Part shown: in pieces, positions 1-8,420 of the stretch
How the letters are laid out: each line of letters begins with the position of its first letter
How positions within the stretch are numbered: the stretch's first letter is position 1
Source of the DNA: CAZACZ01 sp964483695
Lineage (GTDB): Bacteria > Deinococcota > Deinococci > Deinococcales > Trueperaceae
Length of the DNA stretch: 64,000 bases
Assembly: GCA_964483695.1 (NCBI GenBank)
Contig: CAZACZ010000006.1
Span: forward strand, 1-64,000
Direction of reading: 5' to 3'
The notes under the pieces: model-generated
Seen by the model: the letters and a program-made list of their open reading frames with translations, nothing else
Database searches by the model: none
What the model was told of the DNA's origin: nothing
Translations under genes and position numbers: made by a program

Positions 1-54
<54 letters not shown>

Positions 55-100
55 TCGTAGTACGATTCGTGTCGTACGCATCGTCGCAGACGCAAAAGCA

Positions 101-130
101 AGTATAGGGCCGGCCCGTGGGCGGTGTCAA
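101..130 (-). promoter_or_regulatory. Promoter of initiator tRNA
   Basis: On the minus strand a perfect -35 box TTGACA (130-125) is followed by an 18-bp spacer and the -10 box TATACT (106-101). Transcription would start near 94, giving a leader of about 40 nt before the tRNA 5' end at 54. This is the best consensus sigma-70-type promoter in the window. Confidence 0.85.
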
Positions 131-165
131 GCCGAGGCGCACGCCGGACCTTCGTGGCATGGCGG

Positions 166-1458
166 TCACCCCACGTCGGTCGCCAGGATCAGCGGTGTGG
201 GCCGGGCGGCCTCGGCCACCTCGACCGCCCCTTCCAGCAAGGCGGACGCGACGTCGAGACCCTTGCCGCCGCGGTGCAGCACGCTGGCCAGAACGTCGTG
301 GCGCTGCACGCGTTGCCCGACCTTGGCGTGCACCAGCACGCCGACGCCTTGGTCGATGGCGTCCCCCTTGCGGCTGCGTCCCCCTCCGAGCGCGCCCACT
401 GCCCGGCCGACGGCGAGCGCGTCGACACGCGCCACCACGCCGTCGCGCGCCGCGCGCAGTTCCCAGGTGTCGGGCGCGCGCGGCAGGCGGCCGATGGCGC
501 GCGGATCGCCGCCTTGCGCGACGATCCAGCGCTCGAATCGTTCGAACGCGCGGCCGCTGGCAACGGCGTCCTGCAGGGCCGCGCGATCGTTCGGCAGGCC
601 GGACGCACCGAGTACGCGCTCGGCCAGCGCGAAGCAGAGCTCGAGCAGGTCGGTCGGCCCCTCGCCACGCAGGCAGGCGGCGGCTTCTTCGACCTCGATG
701 GCGTTGCCCACGGCGTGCCCGAGCGGTTCGGCCATGTTGGTGAGTACCGCGCGTACCTCGCGGCCGGCGTGCGCGCCGATCGCCACCATCGCGCGGGCGA
801 GTGCGCGCGCCTCCTCGAGCGTCTTCATGAACGCTCCGCTGCCGACCTTCACGTCGAGCACGATGGCGTGCGCGCCGCCCGCGAGCTTCTTGCTCATGAT
901 GCTGCTGGCGATGAGCGGCAACGAGGACACCGTCGCGGTGGCGTCGCGCAACGCGTACATCAGGCCGTCGGCGGGCGCTAGGTCCTTCGACTGGCCCGTC
1001 ACCACCACGCCGACCTCGCGCGCCTGGCGCAGGAACGCCTCCTCGTCGAGGCTGGTGCGGAACCCCGGGATGCTCTCGAGCTTGTCGACGGTGCCGCCGG
1101 TGTGGCCGAGGCCGCGACCGCTCATCTTCGCGACCGTGCCGCCCATGGCGGCGAGCAGCGGCGCGAGCACCAAGGTGGTCTTGTCACCCACGCCGCCGGT
1201 CGAGTGCTTGTCGACCGTGTGCGGCAGCGACGAGAGGTCGAGGACGTCGCCCGAGCGGGCCATGGCGCTCGTCAGCCACGCGGTCTCGCGTTCGCTCATC
1301 CCCTGGATGCACACCGCCATCAGCCAGGCGGCCATCTGGTAGTCGGGGACGTCGCCGCGGACGTAGCCGCGCACCAGCGCCTCGATCTCGTGCTGGGCGT
1401 GCTCGCGCCCTTCGCGCTTGGCAAGGATGACGTCTACGGCGCGAAACGGCTGGTTCAT
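166..1458 (-). CDS. pdp: Pyrimidine-nucleoside phosphorylase
   Basis: A cytoplasmic nucleoside-salvage enzyme that splits thymidine, deoxyuridine or uridine with phosphate into free base and (deoxy)ribose 1-phosphate. The 430 aa match the family length of about 430-440. The family signature KHSTGGVGDK is at residues 84-93 (phosphate and nucleoside binding), followed by KMSGRGLGHTGGT at 111-123. That second motif looks more like Pdp of Gram-positives than like E. coli DeoA, so broad pyrimidine specificity is likelier than strict thymidine use; this is inference. It is the last gene of an operon starting at 4352, 9 bp after murE. With the two kinases upstream it makes a salvage group. Confidence 0.93.
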   Translation of the reverse strand: MNQPFRAVDVILAKREGREHAQHEIEALVRGYVRGDVPDYQMAAWLMAVCIQGMSERETAWLTSAMARSGDVLDLSSLPHTVDKHSTGGVGDKTTLVLAPLLAAMGGTVAKMSGRGLGHTGGTVDKLESIPGFRTSLDEEAFLRQAREVGVVVTGQSKDLAPADGLMYALRDATATVSSLPLIASSIMSKKLAGGAHAIVLDVKVGSGAFMKTLEEARALARAMVAIGAHAGREVRAVLTNMAEPLGHAVGNAIEVEEAAACLRGEGPTDLLELCFALAERVLGASGLPNDRAALQDAVASGRAFERFERWIVAQGGDPRAIGRLPRAPDTWELRAARDGVVARVDALAVGRAVGALGGGRSRKGDAIDQGVGVLVHAKVGQRVQRHDVLASVLHRGGKGLDVASALLEGAVEVAEAARPTPLILATDVG

Positions 1459-1467
1459 GCGCCCATG

Positions 1468-3012
1468 CTAGTACGGCCGGGGACGCGGTCGCGTACCCCG
1501 TGCCGCGAGGCAGGTGCGCGCCTCGGCGGCCTCGTCCCACGGCAGCACGGTCCCGTCGCGCTCCAGGGTCCGCTCGTGGCCCTTGCCGGCCAGCACCACC
1601 ACGTCGCCCGGGCGCGCGATGTCGATGGCGTGCGCGATCGCGTCGCGTCGATCGGGCACCAGCACGAACCGCTCGCCCTCGAGCGCCCCCTCGCCTCGCG
1701 CCCCCTCGGCCATGCGCGCCAGGATGGCGTCGGTGCGCTCCGAGCGGCTGTCCTCCTCGGTGAACACGGCGACGTCGGCGTGGCGCACGGCCGCGGCTCC
1801 GAGCGGGGCGCGCTTGCCCGGGTCGCGTTCGCCGGCGGCGCCGACCACCACGATCACGCGGCCGGCGCCGCGTGGCCCCGCGTCGGGCGGCCGCACCGCC
1901 GCGAGGGCCTTGGCCCGCGCCGGGGCGGTATGGGCGAAGTCGACGATCACCACGAACGGCGCCGCCTGGATCACCTGCATCCGCCCCGGCACGCCGGGGA
2001 ACGAGGCAAGGCGCGCCACGGCTCGGTCCAGCGCGATCCCTTCCGCTCGCGCCACCGCGACCGCGGCGGCGGCGTTCCAGGCGTTGTAGTCGCCGACCAT
2101 CGGGAGTTGGGCGCGGTACGTCGCGCCGTCCACCACCAGATCGAACGCCAGCGCGCCGGGCCGCGCCTCGATGGCGGCGAGGCGCACCTCCGCGCGCTCG
2201 TGCGCGCCGTAGCCGATCACCCTCGCGGCGGCCGCTGCGAAGTAGGCGAAGTCGGGTTCGTCGCGGTTCAGCACGGCCAGAGGAGCGCGCCGGACGAGCG
2301 TCGCCTTGGCGTCGCGATACGCCGCCAACGAACCGTGGTGATCGAGGTGCTCGGGGGAGAGGTTGGTCCAGACCGCCACGGCGTAGCGCACCGCGTCGAG
2401 GCGGTGCAACGCGAAGCCGTGCGAACTCGACTCCAGCACCGCGTGGCTGGCGCCGCCGTCGCGGAAGCGCGCCAGGAACGACTGGACCTCGGGCGCCTCC
2501 GGGGTGGTGAAGTGGCCCTCGAGCTCGAACGGCTCGTCGTTCAGCCGGATCCCCGCGGTACTGATCAGGCCCGTCCGGTTGCGCTCCGCGAGCAGCCAAT
2601 GGACCAGGTAGCTGGTGGTGGTCTTGCCGTCGGTGCCGGTCACGCCGATGACCCGCAGTGCCTCGCTGGGGTGGCCGCTGACGGCGGCCGCAAGGTGCGG
2701 GAGAGCGCGGCGAGCGTCGGGGACGCGCAGGTACGGTACGCCGAGGTCGCGCAAGGCGGGCTGGTCGGCGCTGGCCTGCTCCGCGTCCCGCTCGCCGATC
2801 ACCGCCACCGCGCCGCGCCGGACCGCTTCGTGCGCGAACCGGTGGGCGTCGAAGCGAGCACCGACCCGCGCCACGAACAGCGCGCCAGGCCGGACGCGGA
2901 GGTGATCCTGCGCGACGCTGGTCACGTCCGGGTCGGTACCCGGCGCCGCTGGCTCGCCCAGTACCTCCGGCGCCCGACGGCGCACGTCCGCCAGCACCTC
3001 GGACAAGCGCAT
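1468..3012 (-). CDS. murE: UDP-MurNAc-tripeptide synthetase MurE
   Basis: Cytoplasmic ATP-dependent ligase adding the third, diamino acid of the peptidoglycan stem to UDP-MurNAc-L-Ala-D-Glu. The 514-aa protein has the Mur order: N-terminal UDP-binding domain, ATPase P-loop GTDGKTTT at 126-133, EHLDHHGS at 221-228, the lysine expected to be carbamylated in YRDAKATL near 236, and a C-terminal ligase domain. Where meso-diaminopimelate enzymes carry DNPR, this protein reads EDSR (420-423): the arginine is kept but D, N and P are changed. That would suit a different third residue, for example the L-ornithine known in Deinococcota walls (inference). The start ATG at 3012 lies 9 bp after the upstream kinase stop. 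Confidence 0.95.
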   Translation of the reverse strand: MRLSEVLADVRRRAPEVLGEPAAPGTDPDVTSVAQDHLRVRPGALFVARVGARFDAHRFAHEAVRRGAVAVIGERDAEQASADQPALRDLGVPYLRVPDARRALPHLAAAVSGHPSEALRVIGVTGTDGKTTTSYLVHWLLAERNRTGLISTAGIRLNDEPFELEGHFTTPEAPEVQSFLARFRDGGASHAVLESSSHGFALHRLDAVRYAVAVWTNLSPEHLDHHGSLAAYRDAKATLVRRAPLAVLNRDEPDFAYFAAAAARVIGYGAHERAEVRLAAIEARPGALAFDLVVDGATYRAQLPMVGDYNAWNAAAAVAVARAEGIALDRAVARLASFPGVPGRMQVIQAAPFVVIVDFAHTAPARAKALAAVRPPDAGPRGAGRVIVVVGAAGERDPGKRAPLGAAAVRHADVAVFTEEDSRSERTDAILARMAEGARGEGALEGERFVLVPDRRDAIAHAIDIARPGDVVVLAGKGHERTLERDGTVLPWDEAAEARTCLAARGTRPRPRPY

Positions 3013-3021
3013 GGCGGTGGG

Positions 3022-3753
3022 CTACCCCACCACCGGCCGCGTCAGGCCGTGGCGCTCGAGCAGATCGAGTACGCGTCGCAGGTCGGGCTCGTGGTTGACG
3101 AAGTCGAGGTCGTCCGCCGGCACCACCACCACCGGGGAGAGGTCGTAGTCGTCGATCCAGCGCTCGTAGAGGTCACCGAGGCGCTGCAAGTACCCGTCCT
3201 CGATGGTCGCTTCGTAGGCCCGGCCGCGCTGGTGGATGTGCCGCCGCAGCGTGGGCAGCGTCGCCCGTAGGTAGATGAGCAGATCGGGGGGACGCAGCGC
3301 AGCGCGGATCGCTTCGTACAGGGTGCGGTAGCTGGCGTGGTCGCGCGCGTCCATCACGCCGTCCTCGTGCAGCAGACGGGCGAAGATGGCGGCGTCCTCG
3401 TACACGGTGCGGTCTTGGATCACGCGTCGGCCCGGGTTCACCTCGCGGAGGTGCTGGCGCAGGCGCGTGGCCAGGAAGAAGATCTGCGAGTGGAAGGCGT
3501 AGCGCCGCATGTCCCGGTAGAAGTCCTCGAGGTACGGGTTCTCGTCCACCGCCTCGTAGACCGGCGAGAGGTAGTACCGCTGGGACAGGATCCGGGTCAG
3601 GCTCGACTTCCCTGCGCCGATGTTGCCGGCCACCGCGACGTACATGCCTCCGTGACCGTCCGGCTCGCCGAGAGCGAGAGGCGCCCTCGATGCTTCGCCC
3701 GCGGCCGCCGCGCCGATCGCGTCGGCAGCGCCGTTCGACCGCGGTGCGCTCAT
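3022..3753 (-). CDS. Deoxynucleoside kinase (first of a pair, downstream copy)
   Basis: Member of the deoxyguanosine/deoxyadenosine kinase family, phosphorylating a purine (or other) deoxynucleoside to its 5'-monophosphate for dNTP salvage. The 243 aa include a Walker A GNIGAGKS at 43-50, a catalytic and substrate loop with VIQDRTVYEDA, and a lid-like RGRAYEATIE. The start at 3753 overlaps the upstream kinase stop as ATGA, which favours translational coupling. It leaves a 36-residue low-complexity extension. An internal ATG at 3645 directly after GGAGGC is an alternative, though its spacing is too short for a normal ribosome site. Which base it prefers cannot be told from sequence alone. Confidence 0.9.
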   Translation of the reverse strand: MSAPRSNGAADAIGAAAAGEASRAPLALGEPDGHGGMYVAVAGNIGAGKSSLTRILSQRYYLSPVYEAVDENPYLEDFYRDMRRYAFHSQIFFLATRLRQHLREVNPGRRVIQDRTVYEDAAIFARLLHEDGVMDARDHASYRTLYEAIRAALRPPDLLIYLRATLPTLRRHIHQRGRAYEATIEDGYLQRLGDLYERWIDDYDLSPVVVVPADDLDFVNHEPDLRRVLDLLERHGLTRPVVG

Positions 3754-4352
3754 GCCGCGTGCGCCTGCGACAAGATCGTGTCCGTCAGCGCGCGCCTGGC
3801 CCGATCGTCGGCCACGAAGTCGAGCGTGGCCGCTTCGACCACGTGCACCGGGTAGCGTGCGCGTGCGAAGTACTCGTCGTACGCGGCGCCGATGCGTTCG
3901 AGGTAGGCCGCCTCGATCGGCGCCTCGAAGGGGCGTCCGCGTTTGGCGATGCGTTCGAGCAGCAGGTCGGGGTCCGCCCGCAGGTAGACCACCAGGTCGG
4001 GATCGGGCAACCGCGAGCGAAGCTGCTCGAACAGGCCGCGGTACAGCGCGAACTCGTCGCCCGAAAGGTTCAGCGAGGCGAACAAGTAGGTCTTGTCGAA
4101 CAGGTAGTCAGCTACCGTGTGGCGCTGGAACAGGCCGTCCTGGGCGAGGTCGCTGTGCTGCCGGAAGCGCGAGAGGAGGAAGAAGGTCTCGGTCTGGAAG
4201 GCGTACCGCTCCGGGTCGCGGTAGAAGTCGGGGAGGAACGGGTTCTCCTCGACCACCTCGAGCAGCAGGCGGGCGCGCAGCTCTTCCGCGAGGTAGCGCG
4301 CCAGGCTCGTCTTCCCGACGCCGATCGGTCCTTCAACGACGATGGTGGCCAT
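3750..4352 (-). CDS. Deoxynucleoside kinase (first gene of operon)
   Basis: Second member of the deoxynucleoside kinase family, 200 aa. Walker A GPIGVGKT is at 8-15, VVEENPFLPDFY follows, and the family segment VADYLFDKTYLFA is present. The frame is open for 53 codons further upstream, but the start at 4352 (MATIVV) gives the canonical N-terminus directly before the P-loop, and a TATGCT box sits just ahead of it. In Bacillus and Deinococcus such neighbouring kinases divide the work between dAdo/dCyd and dGuo; the same split is likely here (inference). It heads a minus-strand operon: kinase, kinase, murE, pyrimidine-nucleoside phosphorylase. Confidence 0.9.
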   Translation of the reverse strand: MATIVVEGPIGVGKTSLARYLAEELRARLLLEVVEENPFLPDFYRDPERYAFQTETFFLLSRFRQHSDLAQDGLFQRHTVADYLFDKTYLFASLNLSGDEFALYRGLFEQLRSRLPDPDLVVYLRADPDLLLERIAKRGRPFEAPIEAAYLERIGAAYDEYFARARYPVHVVEAATLDFVADDRARRALTDTILSQAHAA

Positions 4353-4363
4353 GGCGTTCGGCG

Positions 4364-4369
4364 AGCATA
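4364..4369 (-). promoter_or_regulatory. Candidate -10 box for the nucleoside kinase operon
   Basis: TATGCT on the minus strand, ending 12 bases before the ATG at 4352. Transcription would begin only about five bases ahead of the start codon, so the mRNA would be almost leaderless. I find no convincing -35 box, so support is modest. Confidence 0.4.
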
Positions 4370-4474
4370 CCGCGTCGCCGAGGGCCGGGGGCCGCCTGGC
4401 CGAGCGCCGGCCCGAGCGCAGCTGCCGGCCGCACCGCCTGGTGCGAAGCCGCTCCCAGAGGGGCATGACGGCTG

Positions 4475-4483
4475 TGCTACAAT
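4475..4483 (+). promoter_or_regulatory. Extended -10 promoter of CNNM/CorC gene
   Basis: TGCTACAAT on the plus strand is an extended -10 element (TGn-TACAAT). Its last base is 13 nt before the ATG at 4496, so the leader would be only about 6 nt. There is no clear -35 box. Confidence 0.55.
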
Positions 4484-4495
4484 CCGCAGTGACTG

Positions 4496-5929
4496 ATGGA
4501 AGACAACCCACCTGATCGATTGCGACGCTTGGTGCGCGTCGCCCCCGTACTGCTCCTCGTACCCCTTCTCAGCCTGGTCCTGGCACAGACCGACGCCGGC
4601 CTTCGCCCCGCCGTCAGCGTGGGCCAGGTCGCGATGCTGGTGGTGCTGCTGATGCTGTCGGCGTTCATGTCCGGCTCGGAGACGGCGCTCACCGCCATCG
4701 GCGAGTGGAAGATCCGCCAGCTGCGCGAGGAAGGCAACGATCCCACCGGTGCCTTCGCGCTGCTGGAACGCAACCCGACGCGCTTCATCACCACCTTGTT
4801 GATCGGCAACAACCTGGTCAACATCGCCGCCACCGCGCTGGTGACGCAGATGAGCATCCAGCTCTCGCGCAACCAGGGCTTCTCCGAGTCGTTGGCCGTT
4901 GGCTACGCCACCGGCGTGATGACGCTGTTGGTGCTGGTGTTCGGCGAGATCACGCCCAAGTCGGTCGCCGTGCATCACTCGCTTCGGTTCTCCCGCGCCG
5001 TCATCCGCCCGGTCTACCTGCTGTCGATCGTGCTCTACCCGGTCGGCCTGGCGTTCACCTGGATCACCGGTCAAGTGCTGCGGTTGTTCCGCCTCGAACC
5101 GACCAACGCCGCCTTGATGTCCGAGAACGAGTTGCGCCTGATGCTGCGGAGCGCCGAGGAGTCCGGCGTCATCGAGGCGCAGGAGCAAGCGATGATCCGC
5201 GGCGTCATCGACTTGGAGGAGACGGTGGTGCGCGAGGTCATGACCCCGCGCGTCGACGTCATCGCGGTGGCGGAGGACGCGCCGCTGATGGAGCTCCTGC
5301 GGTTGGTCACGGAGCACGGGTACAGCCGTCTCCCGGTGTACGCGGAGACCATCGACAACGTCCGCGGCGTGGTCTACGCGCGCGACCTGCTGCCGTACCT
5401 CGGCCGCCCGGAGGCGCTCGAGAGCACGCGCGTCGCCGACCTCATGACCTCGGTGCAGTACGTGCCCGAGACGTTGTCGATCCTCAACCTGCTGCGCGAC
5501 ATGCGCATCCGCAAGAACCACATGGCGGTAGTGGTGGACGAGTTCGGCGGCACGTCGGGGGTGGTCACGCTCGAGGACATCATCGAGGAGATCACCGGCG
5601 AGATCTACGACGAGACCGACGAGGACGAGGAAGAGGACATCGTCGCCTTGGAGGGCGGCGTGTTCCGGGCGCAGGGCGCTGCCCACCTCGAGTCGGTGGC
5701 GGCGATGCTCCACATCACGTTCGACGACGACGGCGACTACGACACGCTGGCGGGGTTCCTCATCGACGAGTTGGGCCACATCCCGGACGCCGGCGAGACG
5801 GTGGTGCGCCAAGGCGTCACGTTCACCGTCGAGCAGGCCGACGAGCGCCGCGTGATCACCGTCCTGGCGACGCCCGGACCGAGCGAGACGACGGCCGGCG
5901 GCGATGCGGAGCGGGCCGAAGCGTCCTGA
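4496..5929 (+). CDS. CNNM/CorC-family (HlyC/CorC) membrane protein with CBS pair
   Basis: Inner-membrane protein of the CNNM/CorC family, linked in other bacteria to Mg2+ or Co2+ efflux and homeostasis. The 477 aa show a hydrophobic start (about 11-30), a DUF21 transmembrane domain (about 40-215, with LLIGNNLVNI), a CBS pair opening with VREVMTPRVDV near 243, and a C-terminal CorC/HlyC domain rich in acidic residues (DETDEDEEED between domains). The start ATG at 4496 follows an extended -10 box closely. It is monocistronic and converges on alr, whose stop lies 36 bp away. The transported ion is not decided by the sequence. Confidence 0.92.
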   Translation: MEDNPPDRLRRLVRVAPVLLLVPLLSLVLAQTDAGLRPAVSVGQVAMLVVLLMLSAFMSGSETALTAIGEWKIRQLREEGNDPTGAFALLERNPTRFITTLLIGNNLVNIAATALVTQMSIQLSRNQGFSESLAVGYATGVMTLLVLVFGEITPKSVAVHHSLRFSRAVIRPVYLLSIVLYPVGLAFTWITGQVLRLFRLEPTNAALMSENELRLMLRSAEESGVIEAQEQAMIRGVIDLEETVVREVMTPRVDVIAVAEDAPLMELLRLVTEHGYSRLPVYAETIDNVRGVVYARDLLPYLGRPEALESTRVADLMTSVQYVPETLSILNLLRDMRIRKNHMAVVVDEFGGTSGVVTLEDIIEEITGEIYDETDEDEEEDIVALEGGVFRAQGAAHLESVAAMLHITFDDDGDYDTLAGFLIDELGHIPDAGETVVRQGVTFTVEQADERRVITVLATPGPSETTAGGDAERAEAS

Positions 5930-5965
5930 TCGGCCGAGCCGGCCGTCGGACGCGACGCCGGCAGG

Positions 5966-7072
5966 CTACCCGCCCAGGTAGGCACGCTCGACGCGCGCAC
6001 CAACGCCGGTGAGGAGTTCGTACGACACGGTGTCGATGGCGCGCGCCAAGGCCTCGACGTCGGGGCCAGGGGGACCCCAGACCGTGACCTCGTCTCCGGG
6101 CGCCACCGCTAGGTCCCCGACGTCGACCATGACCTGATCCATGCAGACGCGGCCCACGACCGGTCGGCGCTCGCCGTGCACCGCCACCCAGGCCTTGCCG
6201 GTCAGCGGCCTGGGGTAGCCGTCGGCGTAGCCGATGCGCACGGTGGCGATGGAGGTGTCGGTGGGGGCGCGCCACAGCCCGCCGTACGACACGCGGGTGC
6301 CGGCGGGCACGCGCTTGACGAACGTGATCGGCGCGGCCAAGCGCATGACGGGCCGAAGCTCCGGTTCGAGCGCGGCCACCTCGTCGCTCGAGTGGTACCC
6401 GTAGAGGCAGATGCCGGGCCGCACCATGTCGAACGTCGCGTCGGGGTAGGCGAAGATCGCGGCCGAGTTGGCAGCGTGACGCAGGCGCGGCACGATCCTT
6501 GCCCGCGCCAAGGCGTCGAGGGCCCGCCGGAAGGCGTCGATCTGCGCCAGCGTGACGCTCCGGTCCACCGCGTCCGAGTCGGCGAAGTGCGTCCAGACCG
6601 CCTCCAGCGTGAGGTCCTGGCGGCGGTCGACGCGCTCGGCGAGGCCGGCCGCTTCGGCCCACGGCAGGCCGAGGCGCCCCATGCCGGTGTCCACCTTCAG
6701 GTGCAACCGCAGGCGCCGTGGCCGGTCGGCGCGAAGGTACGCGTCGAGCGAGGCGCCGTCGGTGACGGTCAACGCCACCTCGGCGTCGCTCAGTCGGGTC
6801 ACGAGGCTGGCGTCGCGGACGGGGCTGAGCAGCAGCACGCCGCCGCGGACGCCCGCGGCGCGAAGCGTCAACGCCTCGTCGGGCGTGGCAACCCCGAAGA
6901 ACGTCACCCCGTCCGCCTCCAAGGTCCGCGCAACCGGCACCAGGCCGTGCCCGTAGGCGTCGGCCTTGACTGCCGCCAACACCTGGGTGCCCGGTTCCAG
7001 GCGCCGACGTACGCGGCCGAGGTTGTGGCGCAGGGCGCCGAGGTCGACGTGAGCGGTCGGTGCTTCCGGCAT
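5966..7072 (-). CDS. alr: Alanine racemase
   Basis: PLP enzyme interconverting L- and D-alanine for peptidoglycan. The 368 aa agree with the family. The PLP lysine is in VLAAVKADAYGHG near residue 34, the second catalytic base (Tyr) is in GTRVSYGG, and the C-terminal beta-domain contains GRVCMDQVMVDV. The frame extends well beyond the N-terminus, but the ATG at 7072 (MPEAPTAHVDL) places the barrel domain normally. The gene follows the amino-acid permease by 32 bp on the same strand and probably shares its transcript. Confidence 0.95.
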   Translation of the reverse strand: MPEAPTAHVDLGALRHNLGRVRRRLEPGTQVLAAVKADAYGHGLVPVARTLEADGVTFFGVATPDEALTLRAAGVRGGVLLLSPVRDASLVTRLSDAEVALTVTDGASLDAYLRADRPRRLRLHLKVDTGMGRLGLPWAEAAGLAERVDRRQDLTLEAVWTHFADSDAVDRSVTLAQIDAFRRALDALARARIVPRLRHAANSAAIFAYPDATFDMVRPGICLYGYHSSDEVAALEPELRPVMRLAAPITFVKRVPAGTRVSYGGLWRAPTDTSIATVRIGYADGYPRPLTGKAWVAVHGERRPVVGRVCMDQVMVDVGDLAVAPGDEVTVWGPPGPDVEALARAIDTVSYELLTGVGARVERAYLGG

Positions 7073-7104
7073 GGCGCGAGTGTACCTGCTGCCCTGCGGC
7101 GCGC

Positions 7105-8301
7105 TCAGCGCGTCCAACTGGTGCGGCGCTCCACCGACTTCGCCAGGCTCGAGGCCATCAGGGTGAGCACGATGTACAGGAGCGCCACCGTGTTGAACGG
7201 CGGGAACACCTCGAAGTTCGCCGCCTGGAACTCGCGTGCCCGCTGGGTGATGTCCCGAACCGACAGCACCGACAAGAGCGAGGTGTCCTTCAGCATCGCG
7301 ATGAACTCGTTGCCGAGCGGCGGCACCACGATGCGCAGCGCTTGCGGAAGGACCACGTAGCGCGCCGTCTGCCACGACGACAACCCCAGGCTGCGCGCGG
7401 CCTCGACCTGGCCGCGAGCGACGGCTTCGATGCCTGCCCGGAAGATCTCGGCCATGTAGGCGGCGTACCCTAGCGAGATCCCCACGATGCCGCGGGTCAC
7501 GCGCGACATGTCGATGAGGCCGCCGGTCGCGTCGCGGATGGCGCCTTGCAAGGGGAACCCGACGTAGAGGATGACCACCAGCATGGGGATGCCGCGCAGC
7601 ATGTCGACGTACAGCTCCGCCAGCAGCCGCAACGGGTGGTGACCGCTCTGGAACGAGGCGAACGACAACGACAGGCCGAGCGCGCCGAACACCAGCAGCA
7701 GCATCGCGGGCCGACGCCAGGTGGGGGACAGGAAGCCCGTCTCCCACAGCACGGTCGCGCCGGGTGGGACGTCGGCACTGGGGACGAAGGCAGCGCTCAC
7801 GGCGCCGCTGGCCAGTCGGTCGATCGCGGTGGCGGCGTCGGGCACGGCGCGTACCGTGAGCGGGCCCGCGGCGCCCGGGTAGTCGCCGTCCTTCACCCGG
7901 TCGGACACGGCCGCAGGCGTGCCCTGGAGGATGGCGACGCGTCCCCCGGGCGTGCCGATCAGGCTGTACGTCAGGTGCGGGCGGGCGAAGAGGAGTCCGG
8001 CGCCAGCTAGGAGCACGGCGCTGCCGATGACGAAGTTCCGGACGGTGCGCTCGCCGAGGCGCAGCAACTGCAGCCCCGCCAGGACCAACCCGAGCACCGA
8101 CGCCAGCACGTACGCCACCACCGTCACCAACGCCGTGGTGCCGAGCCCGGGCAGCAAGAAGCGGAGCGCTCCTTGGTACCGCTCGCCGGTGGCGAACAGG
8201 TACAGCACGAACGGCAGCGCGGTGAGCAGGATCAGGTAGCTCGGCCGCACGTTGCGCAGCAGGCCGCGACGCCGAGCAGGGCGAGGGTCAGCCACGGGCA
8301 T
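7105..8301 (-). CDS. Amino-acid ABC transporter permease (HisM type) with extra periplasmic segment
   Basis: Inner-membrane permease for polar amino-acid uptake, working with the binding protein encoded upstream; no ATPase gene lies beside it. The C-terminal half (about 200-398) is a standard HisM-type domain with the EAA loop at about 300-322 (EAARSLGLSSWQTARYVVLP). The protein is 398 aa, far above the roughly 220-300 usual for the family, because about 90 residues (about 107-195) lie between the N-terminal membrane segments and the core. This insert contains DAATAIDRLASGAVSAAFV, which resembles a piece of a solute-binding-protein lobe. Substrate unknown. Confidence 0.9.
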   Translation of the reverse strand: MPVADPRPARRRGLLRNVRPSYLILLTALPFVLYLFATGERYQGALRFLLPGLGTTALVTVVAYVLASVLGLVLAGLQLLRLGERTVRNFVIGSAVLLAGAGLLFARPHLTYSLIGTPGGRVAILQGTPAAVSDRVKDGDYPGAAGPLTVRAVPDAATAIDRLASGAVSAAFVPSADVPPGATVLWETGFLSPTWRRPAMLLLVFGALGLSLSFASFQSGHHPLRLLAELYVDMLRGIPMLVVILYVGFPLQGAIRDATGGLIDMSRVTRGIVGISLGYAAYMAEIFRAGIEAVARGQVEAARSLGLSSWQTARYVVLPQALRIVVPPLGNEFIAMLKDTSLLSVLSVRDITQRAREFQAANFEVFPPFNTVALLYIVLTLMASSLAKSVERRTSWTR

Positions 8302-8314
8302 GCCCCAACGGAAC

Positions 8315-8348
8315 GGCGCGGGCCAGGGGATCGCCCCCGGCCCGCGCC
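8315..8348. other. Strong hairpin between amino-acid binding protein and permease genes
   Basis: Ten perfect base pairs (GGCGCGGGCC with GGCCCGCGCC), one A-C mismatch, then four more pairs GGGG/CCCC closing on an ATCG loop. It lies 72 nt after the binding-protein stop and just before the permease start, with no T-run. It could stabilise the upstream mRNA end or attenuate read-through, giving more binding protein than permease. Confidence 0.7.
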
Positions 8349-8420
8349 ACCTCGGTACGCGTCCGACGCGGCACGTGTTGCCGCCTGCGGTGCACGCGTA
8401 TCCTCAAGATTCGAACGCCC

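Noticed and set aside
1102..3270. Very long open frame on the plus strand (722 codons)
   Set aside because: It lies opposite deoA-type, murE and kinase genes with clear motifs. Its own translation is rich in His/Arg/Gly without any domain, as expected from the antisense frame of GC-rich genes.
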